DNA of 64,000 bases from Candidatus Mesenet endosymbiont of Phosphuga atrata (GTDB taxonomy: Bacteria; Pseudomonadota; Alphaproteobacteria; Rickettsiales; Anaplasmataceae), in contig NZ_OZ026541.1 in NCBI RefSeq assembly GCF_964020175.1, positions 62,001 through 126,000 of the forward strand, given 5' to 3'. How positions within the stretch are numbered: position 1 is the first letter of the stretch; every line of letters begins with the position of its first letter. The notes beneath the pieces are model-generated. The model was given only the letters and a program-made list of their open reading frames with translations, searched no databases and was not told where the DNA came from. Below, piece by piece: positions 31,208 through 41,400 of this stretch. The position numbers and the translations under genes were made by a program.

Positions 31208-31212
31208 CCCCC
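31208..31212 (-). promoter_or_regulatory. G-tract ribosome binding site
   Basis: GGGGG on the minus strand, six bases before ATG 31201 of the ankyrin/TM protein. Confidence 0.6.
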
Positions 31213-31903
31213 TATTGTAACTGCTCAAATCTTTATTAATATAATTAATTTAATATTATTTGACAAGATAAATCATTTTGTACTCTTAGCAACATATAGC
31301 TAAACAAATTTATAAAAAATATTGTCCTCTTTAGCATTAACAGCATTTTATTTATTTACTCTTACTTCATTCTCTCAAAACCATATAGAAGTACCCATAT
31401 TTTAGAGAAAAAAGGTAAGAAATGCTACATTATGGAAAACAAAACATAGGATTATTTGAAGTATAATTGAATACCAAAGTATACATGTATATCAAGTAAA
31501 ATAGGCTGCCGTGGCAGGTTTTAGATTATGCTAAAATTGAATAGAGAAAAGTTCGTATAGGTTGTTATGGTGGAGCATTCCAGCCTCTCTAAACTTTTTC
31601 TCTGTTTCTTCCTTCAATTCTGTAAAATAGCCTATAGTAGTATATTCTAGTAATAGTATAAAGTAATAAAAGTATCCATCCTTTTGAGAATGAGAAGAAG
31701 AATAGGTAACAGATGAAGTTCAGTAAATATAATATTTTCAGCTAGCACTAACTTCAGTCGAAATTTAATCTTGATAGATAATAATTAACTAAAAGAAGAA
31801 TTGAAAAATTAACTAGATCCTTAATTCAAAATTTTCCATTTATAATATTTTATTGCTTTCTCTTTCTAAAGCTAAATTAGACAATTTTTTCCATCTAAAT
31901 TGG

Positions 31904-31950
31904 TTGACATGTTGTTATAAAAGTACTTCACTATACTAAGATTAGTATAG
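31904..31950 (+). promoter_or_regulatory. Putative cifA promoter and operator-like palindrome
   Basis: TTGACA (31904-31909) is a perfect -35 box, but the best -10 (TATACT, 31932-31937) is 22 bases away, longer than normal. The -10 lies inside a perfect inverted repeat CTATACTAA-GA-TTAGTATAG (31931-31950), about 65 bases before the cifA start. A regulator or a DNA-bending protein bound there could compensate for the spacing. Function is inference. Confidence 0.4.
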
Positions 31951-32003
31951 CCTTTTCAAATTTATGCTAACATAAACAAAATTATATTCTTAATATTCAT
32001 TTT

Positions 32004-32011
32004 AAAGGAGG
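32004..32011 (+). promoter_or_regulatory. Strong cifA ribosome binding site
   Basis: AAAGGAGG ends five bases before ATG 32017, a near-perfect Shine-Dalgarno that fixes the start and predicts high CifA translation. Confidence 0.75.
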
Positions 32012-32016
32012 TAATT

Positions 32017-33312
32017 ATGGACCGTGGAGATATTCCAGAGGTTTTATTTTCTTGTATTAGAGAAGATGATCCTTATAGAGCATCTAAACTTCTTCAAATT
32101 GAACGTTGGTGTTATGTAAATTGGCATTTGCATCAAAGAGGTGGCAAAAAACAACATAATTTTATTGCACAAGTATTGTCTGATGAAGAATGTTGGGAGA
32201 AAGTTAATAATTTACATGGGGTGAAGCTCAATAGACAAATGGTAGGTAAGAAACTTATTTTGCCACCAGACTCAGATAATCCATTTACTGATGCGAAAAG
32301 GTATAAAATTGCATGTGAGTGTTGCTTAGAAGAGGATGTGAGAGCTTTGTTTGAGGAAAGAAAGGAAGAATTATTAGCTCAAGGTAAAAGTAGCTTGTTA
32401 GAGTATGAGCATTTAATTGGGTGTTTCGGAGAAGGTGCTTTAGGGGAGTTTTGGTCACATTTTGTTGGTGGCTATACTTCTAGACTAAATTTGAAAGGTC
32501 GTCATATATATGAGTATGGGCTTGACTGTGCTATAGATTGCAGACAAGTTCAAGCAGTTGAGTTCTTTTGGAGTAAAATAAAATCATTGCCTGAAGATGA
32601 GTTAAGTGCACAAAAGAAAGATGAAATCTTAATGAAAAATGCAGTATATGCAGCAGGAGGTAATTTCCGTATTTATCCTGATATATTTGAATTTTTCTTT
32701 AACCAAATAAATCCTAATAGATATCCAGAGCTTTTGAAAAGAGATTTGGAAAAAAATCGTCATTATGGGTCTTTAAATAAGATGAAGGATATGCTTAACT
32801 TTGATGAGTTTCAAAAATTATTTAGTTGTTTAAAACCAGGTAATATTTCAGAAGATGATTACCATATTTGGTTAAAATATATAGAAATACAAAATTATCA
32901 AAAATATTATACAAATGCAGCTGAAAAGTTTTTCCTACACATATGGACAAGAGAGGGATTTGACAGCCATCGTGCTTTTGTAATAAATAAAGAAGTGATG
33001 GATAAATCTGCCTTTTTTCACAAAATTCTATTGGTACGTTGGGTAGAGAAGGGTTGTATGGAGCCTGTGTGGGCGGTGCTAGACAAACTAGATTCTGATC
33101 AAATAAAGGAATTTATAACCTATAAGCAAGCGGATCATATACGTTCTGTATTAGAGCAAGGAGATCATAATTTATTAAATAGATTTTTAGCCTATGGCAA
33201 ATCTGTTAGTAAAGATGTTAATCAAGATAACATGCCTTGCCCAAGTGGTGACCTAGGTAAAGTAGAAGTTAAAAAAATACATGGCCAGTCCAATTTAGGA
33301 TTGGGTAAATAG
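32017..33312 (+). CDS. cifA: Cytoplasmic incompatibility factor A (CifA)
   Basis: A 431-residue helical protein without a firm enzyme motif. The recognisable Cif-A pattern includes LLQIERWCYVNWHLHQ near the N-terminus and, near residue 310-360, FLHIWTREGFDSHRAFVIN, FFHKILLVRWVEKGCMEPVW. CifA contributes to sperm modification in some systems and rescues embryos. It is the first gene of a two-gene operon with a strong Shine-Dalgarno, 30 bases before cifB. It appears intact, while its partner is broken. The type call (Type V-like) rests on the giant multidomain cifB downstream, not on CifA itself. Confidence 0.85.
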   Translation: MDRGDIPEVLFSCIREDDPYRASKLLQIERWCYVNWHLHQRGGKKQHNFIAQVLSDEECWEKVNNLHGVKLNRQMVGKKLILPPDSDNPFTDAKRYKIACECCLEEDVRALFEERKEELLAQGKSSLLEYEHLIGCFGEGALGEFWSHFVGGYTSRLNLKGRHIYEYGLDCAIDCRQVQAVEFFWSKIKSLPEDELSAQKKDEILMKNAVYAAGGNFRIYPDIFEFFFNQINPNRYPELLKRDLEKNRHYGSLNKMKDMLNFDEFQKLFSCLKPGNISEDDYHIWLKYIEIQNYQKYYTNAAEKFFLHIWTREGFDSHRAFVINKEVMDKSAFFHKILLVRWVEKGCMEPVWAVLDKLDSDQIKEFITYKQADHIRSVLEQGDHNLLNRFLAYGKSVSKDVNQDNMPCPSGDLGKVEVKKIHGQSNLGLGK

Positions 33313-33341
33313 AAAAAATTATACATCAATAGGGAGGTTTT

Positions 33342-34583
33342 ATGCTAAATCAAGAAAAACCACAAGATTTTGAGTTAATAGAACTATTAATTCGAGAAGC
33401 AGGTTTAAACGTAGGAGCTAGTCCAAGTACTTCAACTCAACAAGGGAATGATTTTGAATCTTTCAAGGCAAGGTTTCAGTCATATATAGATCAGATTCCA
33501 TCGTATTTACACTCTGCAGGAAAATCAGGGTTCTTTCCTCACTTCTTTTTAGGAAGCTTATCTACCTTTCTAGATACACAAGCTGCAGGAAAATTGGGTG
33601 TTGAAAAGATTTATTTTAGATTTGATACTCCGGATACGTTAAAAGTGGTTGTCATTAAGAGTGGCGAAATTAAACGTGATATAGATGCTATTAAGAACAT
33701 AAAATTATTTTCTATTTCTGAACATGGTTCTGATCATCAAAGTTGCAAATTTACTTCTGGTGAGTTGGAAGACATATTAAAAAACTTTGTGGGTCCAGTC
33801 GAAGCCAAAAATATGAAAGATAGACTCAAAAATAGAATTGAATCTAAGTTGATACAGATTTCTAAAGATAATATAGGCAAAGAAGGTATTATTGTAGGAA
33901 TAAAAAGTAAGAAAATAGATGATTCTGCTACCAGTCACAAGTTTTGTGAGATAGAAAAAGGGTTATGGGATAATCCGGAAAATGATATAGTGAAGCTGAC
34001 TGACTCTAACACAGACAAAGTTAGAGGATCTATCGAAAACATTCTTAAGAAAATTAGTGAAGTTCATTCAAAATATAAAGGTTCACTCATCTATACTGAA
34101 GGAGCACGAGAAGCAGCACATCATGGGTTTATAGCAGGAGCTCTTGTGAATTTCCGCTATAGACATAATCTTAGGGTTTATCTAGAGCAGTTTGCAGAAA
34201 GAGGTTATGCTGATATTGTTTTAGTGCCACGTGGTGAAAAACGAGTATTAGATGCTATTCCTATTATCATAGAGCTGAAGGCTGCTACTGCCGAAGAGTT
34301 AGAAAAATTAAAGAAAGGAGGTAAAATAAAAGAGAATAGTAAAACTACACCAGCTGCTGCTTTAAAACAGGCAGAAGATTATACTAAAGGTTTTCAACCA
34401 AACGTGATGAGAGTTTTAACTACTGCAGATGATATTTTATGTGTTGGTGTAAACCTTGATCATCCATCTCCCATTTCAGATATCGTTGCTAAGTCACGTG
34501 ATCAAAAAATTATACCTCTTTTAATGATATATTGGGATCTATTGATGAACGAAACAGTGGTAAAATTGATGAAGGAGAGTTAA
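33342..34583 (+). CDS. cifB: CifB fragment 1: N-terminal PD-(D/E)XK nuclease domain
   Basis: The first 413 residues of the split cifB. A good AGGGAGG site precedes ATG 33342. The domain ends with a nuclease core: HHGFIAGALVNFRYRHNLRV helix, GYADIVLVP with the catalytic Asp (about residue 295) and PIIIELKAAT with Glu-x-Lys (about residue 312). Both catalytic motifs are present, so this fragment could still be an active nuclease. The frame ends at 34583 after the downstream coding frame has already begun at 34532; a single-base deletion near 34540 would explain the change, because the continuation (DERNSGKIDEGELKKQ) fits a CifB linker. Without a second start signal, downstream translation is doubtful. 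Confidence 0.8.
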   Translation: MLNQEKPQDFELIELLIREAGLNVGASPSTSTQQGNDFESFKARFQSYIDQIPSYLHSAGKSGFFPHFFLGSLSTFLDTQAAGKLGVEKIYFRFDTPDTLKVVVIKSGEIKRDIDAIKNIKLFSISEHGSDHQSCKFTSGELEDILKNFVGPVEAKNMKDRLKNRIESKLIQISKDNIGKEGIIVGIKSKKIDDSATSHKFCEIEKGLWDNPENDIVKLTDSNTDKVRGSIENILKKISEVHSKYKGSLIYTEGAREAAHHGFIAGALVNFRYRHNLRVYLEQFAERGYADIVLVPRGEKRVLDAIPIIIELKAATAEELEKLKKGGKIKENSKTTPAAALKQAEDYTKGFQPNVMRVLTTADDILCVGVNLDHPSPISDIVAKSRDQKIIPLLMIYWDLLMNETVVKLMKES

Positions 34584-37500
34584 AAAAGCAAATTCAAAAT
34601 AATATAGAACGTATATATCATACATTTCCTGGCACGGGAGAGAAGGGAGATAATCATTATTTTAGTAGGTTTTTGTTAGGACAATCACTATTGTTAAATG
34701 AAGTTAAGGATTTAAAGACGAGTTTTGAAAAACATATTTTTGTTTATGAAGAAAACGTACCTACTGAAGTTCGTTTAGAAAGTAAAGGTAGAGGTGTTCC
34801 TCAACGCCAAGCAGCCAAGAAGGCAGATGAAAAGTCAGCTGAGTCATCTAGGTTTGATGAAAGTCATGCAGTTGTAACAATGGTATTTATTCCAGAAAGT
34901 GATAAAAAATCAGCTTATGTAATAAATATTGTTGAATCAAATGGAAGAGCTGAAATATTAAAAAAAGGCATTTCTCTTAATAAACTTGAACAAAAAATAG
35001 GAAATAGAAAGATAGTAGAATTAAATCTTAATTTTAATATAAAAGAACAAAAATCAGATTTTAAAAAATATTTTAGTGTTGAAGTTAATGAGCCTATTTC
35101 TCTAGGAGAGTATAATAGTAAAAGATCTGATAAGTTTAAAGGTGATTTTAAGAATGTTCCTTACCCTAAGGATTTTAAGAAAACATTTGATGAAGTACTA
35201 GTATCTCAGCTTGCTTCTTTACAAGATCAATCTTCATCAATAGGTAAGTACAAGAAGTTATTTGGCAAAGTAGGCGAGGCAATGTTACCTTTTAGAGGTT
35301 TAATAGAAAAAGAGGCACATACTCAGGCAGTATTGCATGGAGCATTTGACCATTATAGTGATATCAAGCTAGGAGAACCACGACAAGAAGATAGAGCGTT
35401 AATATTAACAGAGTTTCAAACAGGTAGGGGAAAACGCATTGATATGCTAGTTCATGGTATTAAGTTTGCAAACCAAGCTAACAGTGCTAAAGAGTATATA
35501 CCAGTAGGATTAGAGCTCAAGGGACCAAGGAAAGGTAAGACAACTGATGCATTAATAACAGAAGCAAATGATCAAATAATTAAAGAGTATACAAAAGGTG
35601 TTACTTATAAAACGCTCACAGATGGCAACAAAGTAGCTTTTATGGGTATTGTATTTGATAAAGGAGCAAATAATGCAAATTCTCTTATTTTAGTAAGTAA
35701 AGATGAATTTACTCCTGTTAAAGTGGTTCACAGTTCTATTATGCAAATTGATCAGCAGCAGCCTAGAAAAAAATTCGACCCAAATATTTGTGTAGGAAGA
35801 GGTGGCAGAAGTAGAAGAAGTATTAATCCTTGTTTATTTTCAAAGAGTGATGTAGAAAAGTTTAGTAAGGGGAAGGTAGATGAAAATAATATAGATAAGA
35901 TTATAATTGATAGCGAAAAGTTCCTAACTTATGTCAAAAATAGTCAAGATGAAAAGAAAAATGCTCAACTAATAGAGTTCATTGGAGACAAAAGTATTGA
36001 AGGTGATCGTAAGTACTTACTTGATAAGGTAATTGAAGATCGAGGATATGAACATTATGTTCAGAATGAACGTATTAAGGATTTACATGGTGATGTCTCG
36101 CAGCAAGTTAGTAGTTCAACAAAAAATTCGAAATTAAAAGGCAGGTTAATGAATGCTGCAGGTGGAATACAATTAATAAGAGGAATTCATGGGGCTGTTG
36201 TATCTTGTAAAGATGGAACAGCAACAGACTGTGGATTAAATTTAGGTGGAATAGCATGGTCTTTTGCATCTCAACCAATTGAGAATGTAATGGTTAAAAT
36301 TACTCCAAAGGTTGTAGCATCAGCTGAAAAGGTTGCAGGGAAGATTTTATCAGGTACTTTGGGTAAGCAGACAAAATTTGCTATTCGAATTGCAGGTGCA
36401 AAGTTTGGAAGAACTATAGCAAGAGGTACAGCAGGAGTTATAGTTGGTGTCTTTGATATTGTTGATATAGGTATGTCAGCAAGTAATCTTGTTGATTGTA
36501 AAAAAAGAGAGAATAGTGATAATCCATGCGAAGAAAAAGAGATAAGGGATAATATAGCATCCATATCTTTTTCTACTGTATCGTTTATTTCTGGTGTTGC
36601 TCTTACAGCAGCTAGTATGCCGGTGGTTGGTATTGCAGTTGGATTTGGGCTCATGGTAGGTTATGGAATCTATAGTGGTGTCAGCAATATCATAGAGTAT
36701 GAGAAAAAGTATGATACAACCCATGGAGAGAATTGGAGTATTTTTTGGCGTACACTTCTTTTTCAACCTATGGCATCTGATGTGCAACACCTTGCAGATA
36801 GAAAAAATACAGTTAATAGTCTAGCTAAAGGAGTATGGAAGGCTTTAAATAATGCTCCTAATAGTGTTGTTGCTTATGGTGTTGGTCTTGGGAAAGTGAG
36901 CAGTAATACTCTTCGTCCAGATTATGCAACGATTATGATGAATAGGAAAAATGCCAATACAAGCAATCTTTCGCGTGTTATACCTGATAATACTGAAGGT
37001 GCTAGCATGATTTGTTTACCACAGATTACTAATCAAGATTATGAAAAAGGTATTAAAAGCTCAGTTAAGTCTGCTGTATACTACTGTGAAAATGCAATGG
37101 TTATTAGCCATAATAGTAGAGTAAGTATGAAGCAAAAAGACAAAACAATCGTTTACGATCTACAAAATGTAAACAGCGGTGTCGTTGCTGGAAGTAATGT
37201 GTGGAATAATAATTTTTTAATTTACTCAGGTACAGAAAGAATAACTGGTGGCAATAATGTAGTAAATAGGTTTGTTCTTATAGATAACATTGACTTCTCA
37301 GGTGAAATTATTGGTGGAAACAACTCTACTAATATACTTGATTTAAGCCAACTGAAAGATACAGTTGTAGGAGTAAAATTTAACTATCGTTTTAAGCCTA
37401 ATGCCTCTGGACCATTAAAGGCAATAGTAAATAATCGTTTGCTAATCAATGACAGCATTGATAATAATGGCATCTTTAATTATTATTATGTTGGAAGGAA

Positions 37501-38404
37501 AAACAAAGTAGATGAGGTTTTATGCATGGGCTACTCTGAACATTTTACAGGAACCGATGATCGTGACGTTATTATAGATAGTGGTGGTGGCTCTAACAAC
37601 AATGAGAAAGATATAGTTGAAAATTGCAAAAAAGTAATTATTTCGCCGTATACTATAGTCAAGGGTAGAAAAAGCCATTATACTTTTTACGTGAAAACTG
37701 CAGACTACAAAGGTAGGGGGTTATATTCAGAAATTGATGTAGATGGGACAGGAACTGTAGTTTTTCCGGAAATCGATTTATTAGGTGATTGTGATCAAAT
37801 AACTTACTCTGTAAACAGTAACACTTTATCTTTAAAGGTAAATTTTGGTCAAAATAATCAATTTACTCTTGATATAAAAAATTATGTTGAGAAGAGCAGT
37901 AATAAGCCTCATTTTGTACTAATAGATAAAAATGGTAGTAATATTATTCCTAAGATTGAAAGATCAGGCTCATCAACTATAGAAATTAAATCATTTGAAT
38001 TACATTCAGAATATTCTCTAGACAATTTTAATGATGTTGAAAATCATTATAAGAAAATTCTAAACAATAATAAGGACTATAAAGTCTTTGGTGTTATTAG
38101 AGATGAAGTGCAAGACCAGCGTAATAGTACAGTTTTACACGTGGTTTTTGGTTCTTCAGGAGATGATATAATAAACTTTGATCAAGGTACCATGATTGCT
38201 AAAGGTGGGGATGGAAGTGATATGTATATCGTCGACGGTAAAGTAGGAAAAAGAGAAATTATAATTGATAACAATTCGAACGATAAAGAATTAGATACAA
38301 TATTTATACAAGAAGCACCAAAAGAGTTTTGGATGCAAAAATGTAATCTACGTTTAAATTATAATGGTACTAACATCCAGATAGAAAATTATCTCCAAAA
38401 ATAG
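34532..38404 (+). CDS. cifB: CifB fragment 2: second nuclease domain, furin-like site, Tcd-like pore module
   Basis: The frame opens at a TTG with no ribosome site, so it is best read as the continuation of fragment 1 after a frameshift. A second PD-(D/E)XK domain shows KRIDMLVHG (Asp) and IPVGLELKGPRKG (Glu-x-Lys), about residues 300-335. RGGRSRRSINP (about 35809-35840) is a furin-type R-x-R-R site placed exactly between nuclease and pore parts. Residues about 530-820 are hydrophobic/helical and resemble the TcdA/TcdB pore-forming region, ending in a conserved NTEGASMICLPQ. RTX-like glycine repeats (ITGGNN, GEIIGGNNST, FGSSGDDII) follow. The frame ends at a TAG in an A-tract at 38397-38401. 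Confidence 0.8.
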   Translation: MGSIDERNSGKIDEGELKKQIQNNIERIYHTFPGTGEKGDNHYFSRFLLGQSLLLNEVKDLKTSFEKHIFVYEENVPTEVRLESKGRGVPQRQAAKKADEKSAESSRFDESHAVVTMVFIPESDKKSAYVINIVESNGRAEILKKGISLNKLEQKIGNRKIVELNLNFNIKEQKSDFKKYFSVEVNEPISLGEYNSKRSDKFKGDFKNVPYPKDFKKTFDEVLVSQLASLQDQSSSIGKYKKLFGKVGEAMLPFRGLIEKEAHTQAVLHGAFDHYSDIKLGEPRQEDRALILTEFQTGRGKRIDMLVHGIKFANQANSAKEYIPVGLELKGPRKGKTTDALITEANDQIIKEYTKGVTYKTLTDGNKVAFMGIVFDKGANNANSLILVSKDEFTPVKVVHSSIMQIDQQQPRKKFDPNICVGRGGRSRRSINPCLFSKSDVEKFSKGKVDENNIDKIIIDSEKFLTYVKNSQDEKKNAQLIEFIGDKSIEGDRKYLLDKVIEDRGYEHYVQNERIKDLHGDVSQQVSSSTKNSKLKGRLMNAAGGIQLIRGIHGAVVSCKDGTATDCGLNLGGIAWSFASQPIENVMVKITPKVVASAEKVAGKILSGTLGKQTKFAIRIAGAKFGRTIARGTAGVIVGVFDIVDIGMSASNLVDCKKRENSDNPCEEKEIRDNIASISFSTVSFISGVALTAASMPVVGIAVGFGLMVGYGIYSGVSNIIEYEKKYDTTHGENWSIFWRTLLFQPMASDVQHLADRKNTVNSLAKGVWKALNNAPNSVVAYGVGLGKVSSNTLRPDYATIMMNRKNANTSNLSRVIPDNTEGASMICLPQITNQDYEKGIKSSVKSAVYYCENAMVISHNSRVSMKQKDKTIVYDLQNVNSGVVAGSNVWNNNFLIYSGTERITGGNNVVNRFVLIDNIDFSGEIIGGNNSTNILDLSQLKDTVVGVKFNYRFKPNASGPLKAIVNNRLLINDSIDNNGIFNYYYVGRKNKVDEVLCMGYSEHFTGTDDRDVIIDSGGGSNNNEKDIVENCKKVIISPYTIVKGRKSHYTFYVKTADYKGRGLYSEIDVDGTGTVVFPEIDLLGDCDQITYSVNSNTLSLKVNFGQNNQFTLDIKNYVEKSSNKPHFVLIDKNGSNIIPKIERSGSSTIEIKSFELHSEYSLDNFNDVENHYKKILNNNKDYKVFGVIRDEVQDQRNSTVLHVVFGSSGDDIINFDQGTMIAKGGDGSDMYIVDGKVGKREIIIDNNSNDKELDTIFIQEAPKEFWMQKCNLRLNYNGTNIQIENYLQK

Positions 38405-38423
38405 CTATAGACACCTTATAGTT

Positions 38424-41400
38424 ATGAATAACAAAGGAGAAACTTTTATTCCTTATATGCCATCAATGTCGTGTATTAGTTCTTCTACGGAAAATGGTAA
38501 ATTAGTTCCTTTTTTTCATGCAACTCAAACTCAAAATATGTTTTTATTACCTAAAGATTTTCAAGATGATCATGTGGTGATTGATTCTAACCTTGAAGAT
38601 ATTCAGAAATATAAAGATAGAGATGATCTCTTATTGATAAGAGAAAGTAAAATTCCTTTTATTATTAGAATAGAAGATTTTTATAATGATCGAAGTAAGT
38701 GGAATAATATTTCTTATTCTTTATGGAATAATAATGATTTTTCCCCATCTCTTGGCTTATTAGAGAATGTCGACAATATAGTGGAATATAAGGACAAACT
38801 TAGAGGTGATTACGAAAGAATTGTAAAAGAATATATTGAAGATTTTAGTAACTCTACTAGTAGTATTCAACATAATCAAAAGCTAGAAAAAAATATCTAT
38901 ACTTCTGTAGAACAAGACGAGGAACGCATAGGAGTAATGATATTAAAGAATACTACTCCTGGTCAGGTTGAAGTTTTTAGCAGTGGTGAAGATATGATAT
39001 TTCGCGATAAGAGATCCAATCATACAATCAACATAAAAGGTTGGAACAACGATGAATCTTATAGAATTTCTACATTGGAATTTGATTCAGGTTTAGAACC
39101 GATAATAATTCGTAGATTAGATAGGTTTAGTTCATCTGAAGTAAGAGAAATACAGAATTTAATTAATAAAGCTTCAGAAAATTACCAAAATAGAAGTAAA
39201 TATACACTTGAAGTAGAAAATGATTTTAAATGTTTAATATCAATTGATGGTTTTGAAAGTGAAAGCAAGGAACCAACATATCAATGCTTAGGTTTTTCCT
39301 CGCTGCAGGATCAAATTAATTTTGCTAAAAGTGTTTGTAGTGCAGAGCAGATTGAAGAGTTTATGGGTAAAATACCAAGCAATATTCAAGTCCTATCATT
39401 ATTAATTAAATTACACAATGATCTTCTATTGAGTGGTTATGATAAAAATACAATAGATAAGTGTAATTATTCAATGATAACTTCAAAATCCGAAATATCT
39501 AAGCTATTGTACTTAGTTGCTGAGATGAATGATTTGCCTGGAGTAGAATTTCTTCTTGATAATGGCGCTAACGTTGAGATTAAAGGTAACAATGATAGAG
39601 CACTTCTAAACATAGCTGCTTGCAATGGTAATTTAAATATGACTAAGCTTATTTATAATAGGATTGAGGCTAGAAGTAATGATCCATCTAAGATGATGAA
39701 ACTAACTAGAAGTTTAAAAGAGGAAATTATTAGTCAAGCAAATATTCAAGCTGATGTAAAAGAATGGGCAGAGTCTCGCATTAGTGATTTAAGAAATTCA
39801 ATAAAAGACATTGTAGTAGAAAGATTGAAAGATGGTATGCTGAATGATCGTTATACTGCGACTATTGAGCTTGCTAAAGAAACTTACATTTTTGAGAATA
39901 AGCTGTTCAGTGATGTAATAAAAGAAGTTATAAATGATGTATATGGGAAGGTTGATACAGAAAAAATATTAAGCTTTATACATTACCATGATCAGATTGA
40001 GCAGAAAGTTTATGGTTATGTAGCTGTGTTTGACAAAATGGAAAGCAAAAATAATCTTAATGATAATGCGGTGTTTAAGCTGGCTTACTATGTGAAGGAA
40101 ATTATTGATTCAGAAAAGAGATCCGATCTTGAAAGTCTAAAAAATAGATTACCAGAGTCAGTAAAAAATACAGTATTTTCGTCAAAAGTGTGTATTAAAA
40201 ATGTTGCTTATAACGAATATTTATATGCTGTTGCTGATCGTTTAAAATATGATAATGATAGACGGAGCGTATTTACTTGGGTTCCATCGAAAAAGAATAA
40301 TCTTCCCGGTTCATGTGGTAATGATAAGCAAGGTATGTGGAAATTTGAGCCTTATGGTGATAACATTTGCATCATGAATGTTAATTATAACGAATATTTA
40401 TATGCTGTTGCTGACCGTTTAAAATATGATAATGATAGACGGCATGTATTTACTTGGGTTCCATCAAAAAAGAATAATCCTTCTGGTTCATGTGGTAATG
40501 ATAAGCAAGGTATGTGGAAATTTGAGCCTTATGGTGATAACATTTGCATCATGAATGTTAATTATAACGAATATTTATATGCTGTTGCTGACCGTTTAAA
40601 ATATGATAATGATAGACGGCATGTATTTACTTGGGTTCCATCAAAAAAGAATAATCCTTCTGGTTCATGTGGTAATGATAAGCAAGGTATATGGAAGATT
40701 GAAGATTGTGGGTTTACTATGAAAAAAAGAGATGTTATTAATCAGAGTGCAGATATTAAGGCTAGAGATAATAATGGTGAAACCTCTTTACACACAGCTA
40801 TTCAGTACAGTAATGCATTTAATGCAAATGCTGGGTTTCATTCAGATATAGTAAGAGTTCCAAGACAAGTAGGAAACGATATCGAAATGTCTGTTTACCA
40901 TATAAATACAAAAGGTACAGAAGGTGAAGGTGGACGTGTTCAAGCAGGAAAGGGTCAACCAAAAAAAACTGAAAGAATACCAATAAGTCGTGTAAAGTTT
41001 ATTAATTATCTTAGCACAGGAGAAGATGAAAGTAGACGCATTGAAATTGATTTAGCTGATCAAGTTGAAGTTACAGGTAAGTTTCAAGGTTTAGCTAATA
41101 AGATAGTTCCTAGTCAAGAGGCTATAAGTCATTTAAACAAGGTAAGGAGAGTTTCTGGCATTCTAATGCATGGTATGATGGCTAAAAGTGCTCTAGCTAG
41201 TTTTTTAAATGGTGATTATCAGGGTGTAGCTATTAACTTAGGCTTTATTGCCGGTAGTCAAGGATTCTCCAAGGTTGCTGAAGTTGCATCTATTAAAGGA
41301 TTAAAGTTAGCTTCAGAAGGAAAGTTATTACTTAGTAGATCTTTAAAAGCAGCATCTCCTTTTCTTGCTCGTGGGACTTCTGCATTCGTTGTCTATGATT

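Larger units (their letters stand above)
31202..32016. other. Long intergenic region between divergent ankyrin and cifA genes
   Basis: About 815 AT-rich bases without a gene I can support. It holds a 12-bp perfect palindrome TATACATGTATA (31480-31491), a short CTGCC/GGCAG hairpin near 31507-31518, and the cifA-proximal inverted repeat described separately. It must contain the promoters of both divergent genes. Confidence 0.6.

Noticed and set aside
31202..32016. tRNA or small RNA gene in the long gap
   Set aside because: No cloverleaf or strong hairpin with U-tract found by eye; only short palindromes.
36271..36790. Two minus-strand ORFs opposite the pore module
   Set aside because: Antisense shadows of a hydrophobic coding region with no ribosome site or homology.
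40185..40724. CRISPR-like or satellite repeats
   Set aside because: Units are 180 bp, direct, in frame and coding, without spacers. The 24-bp and 12-bp repeats are likewise coding.
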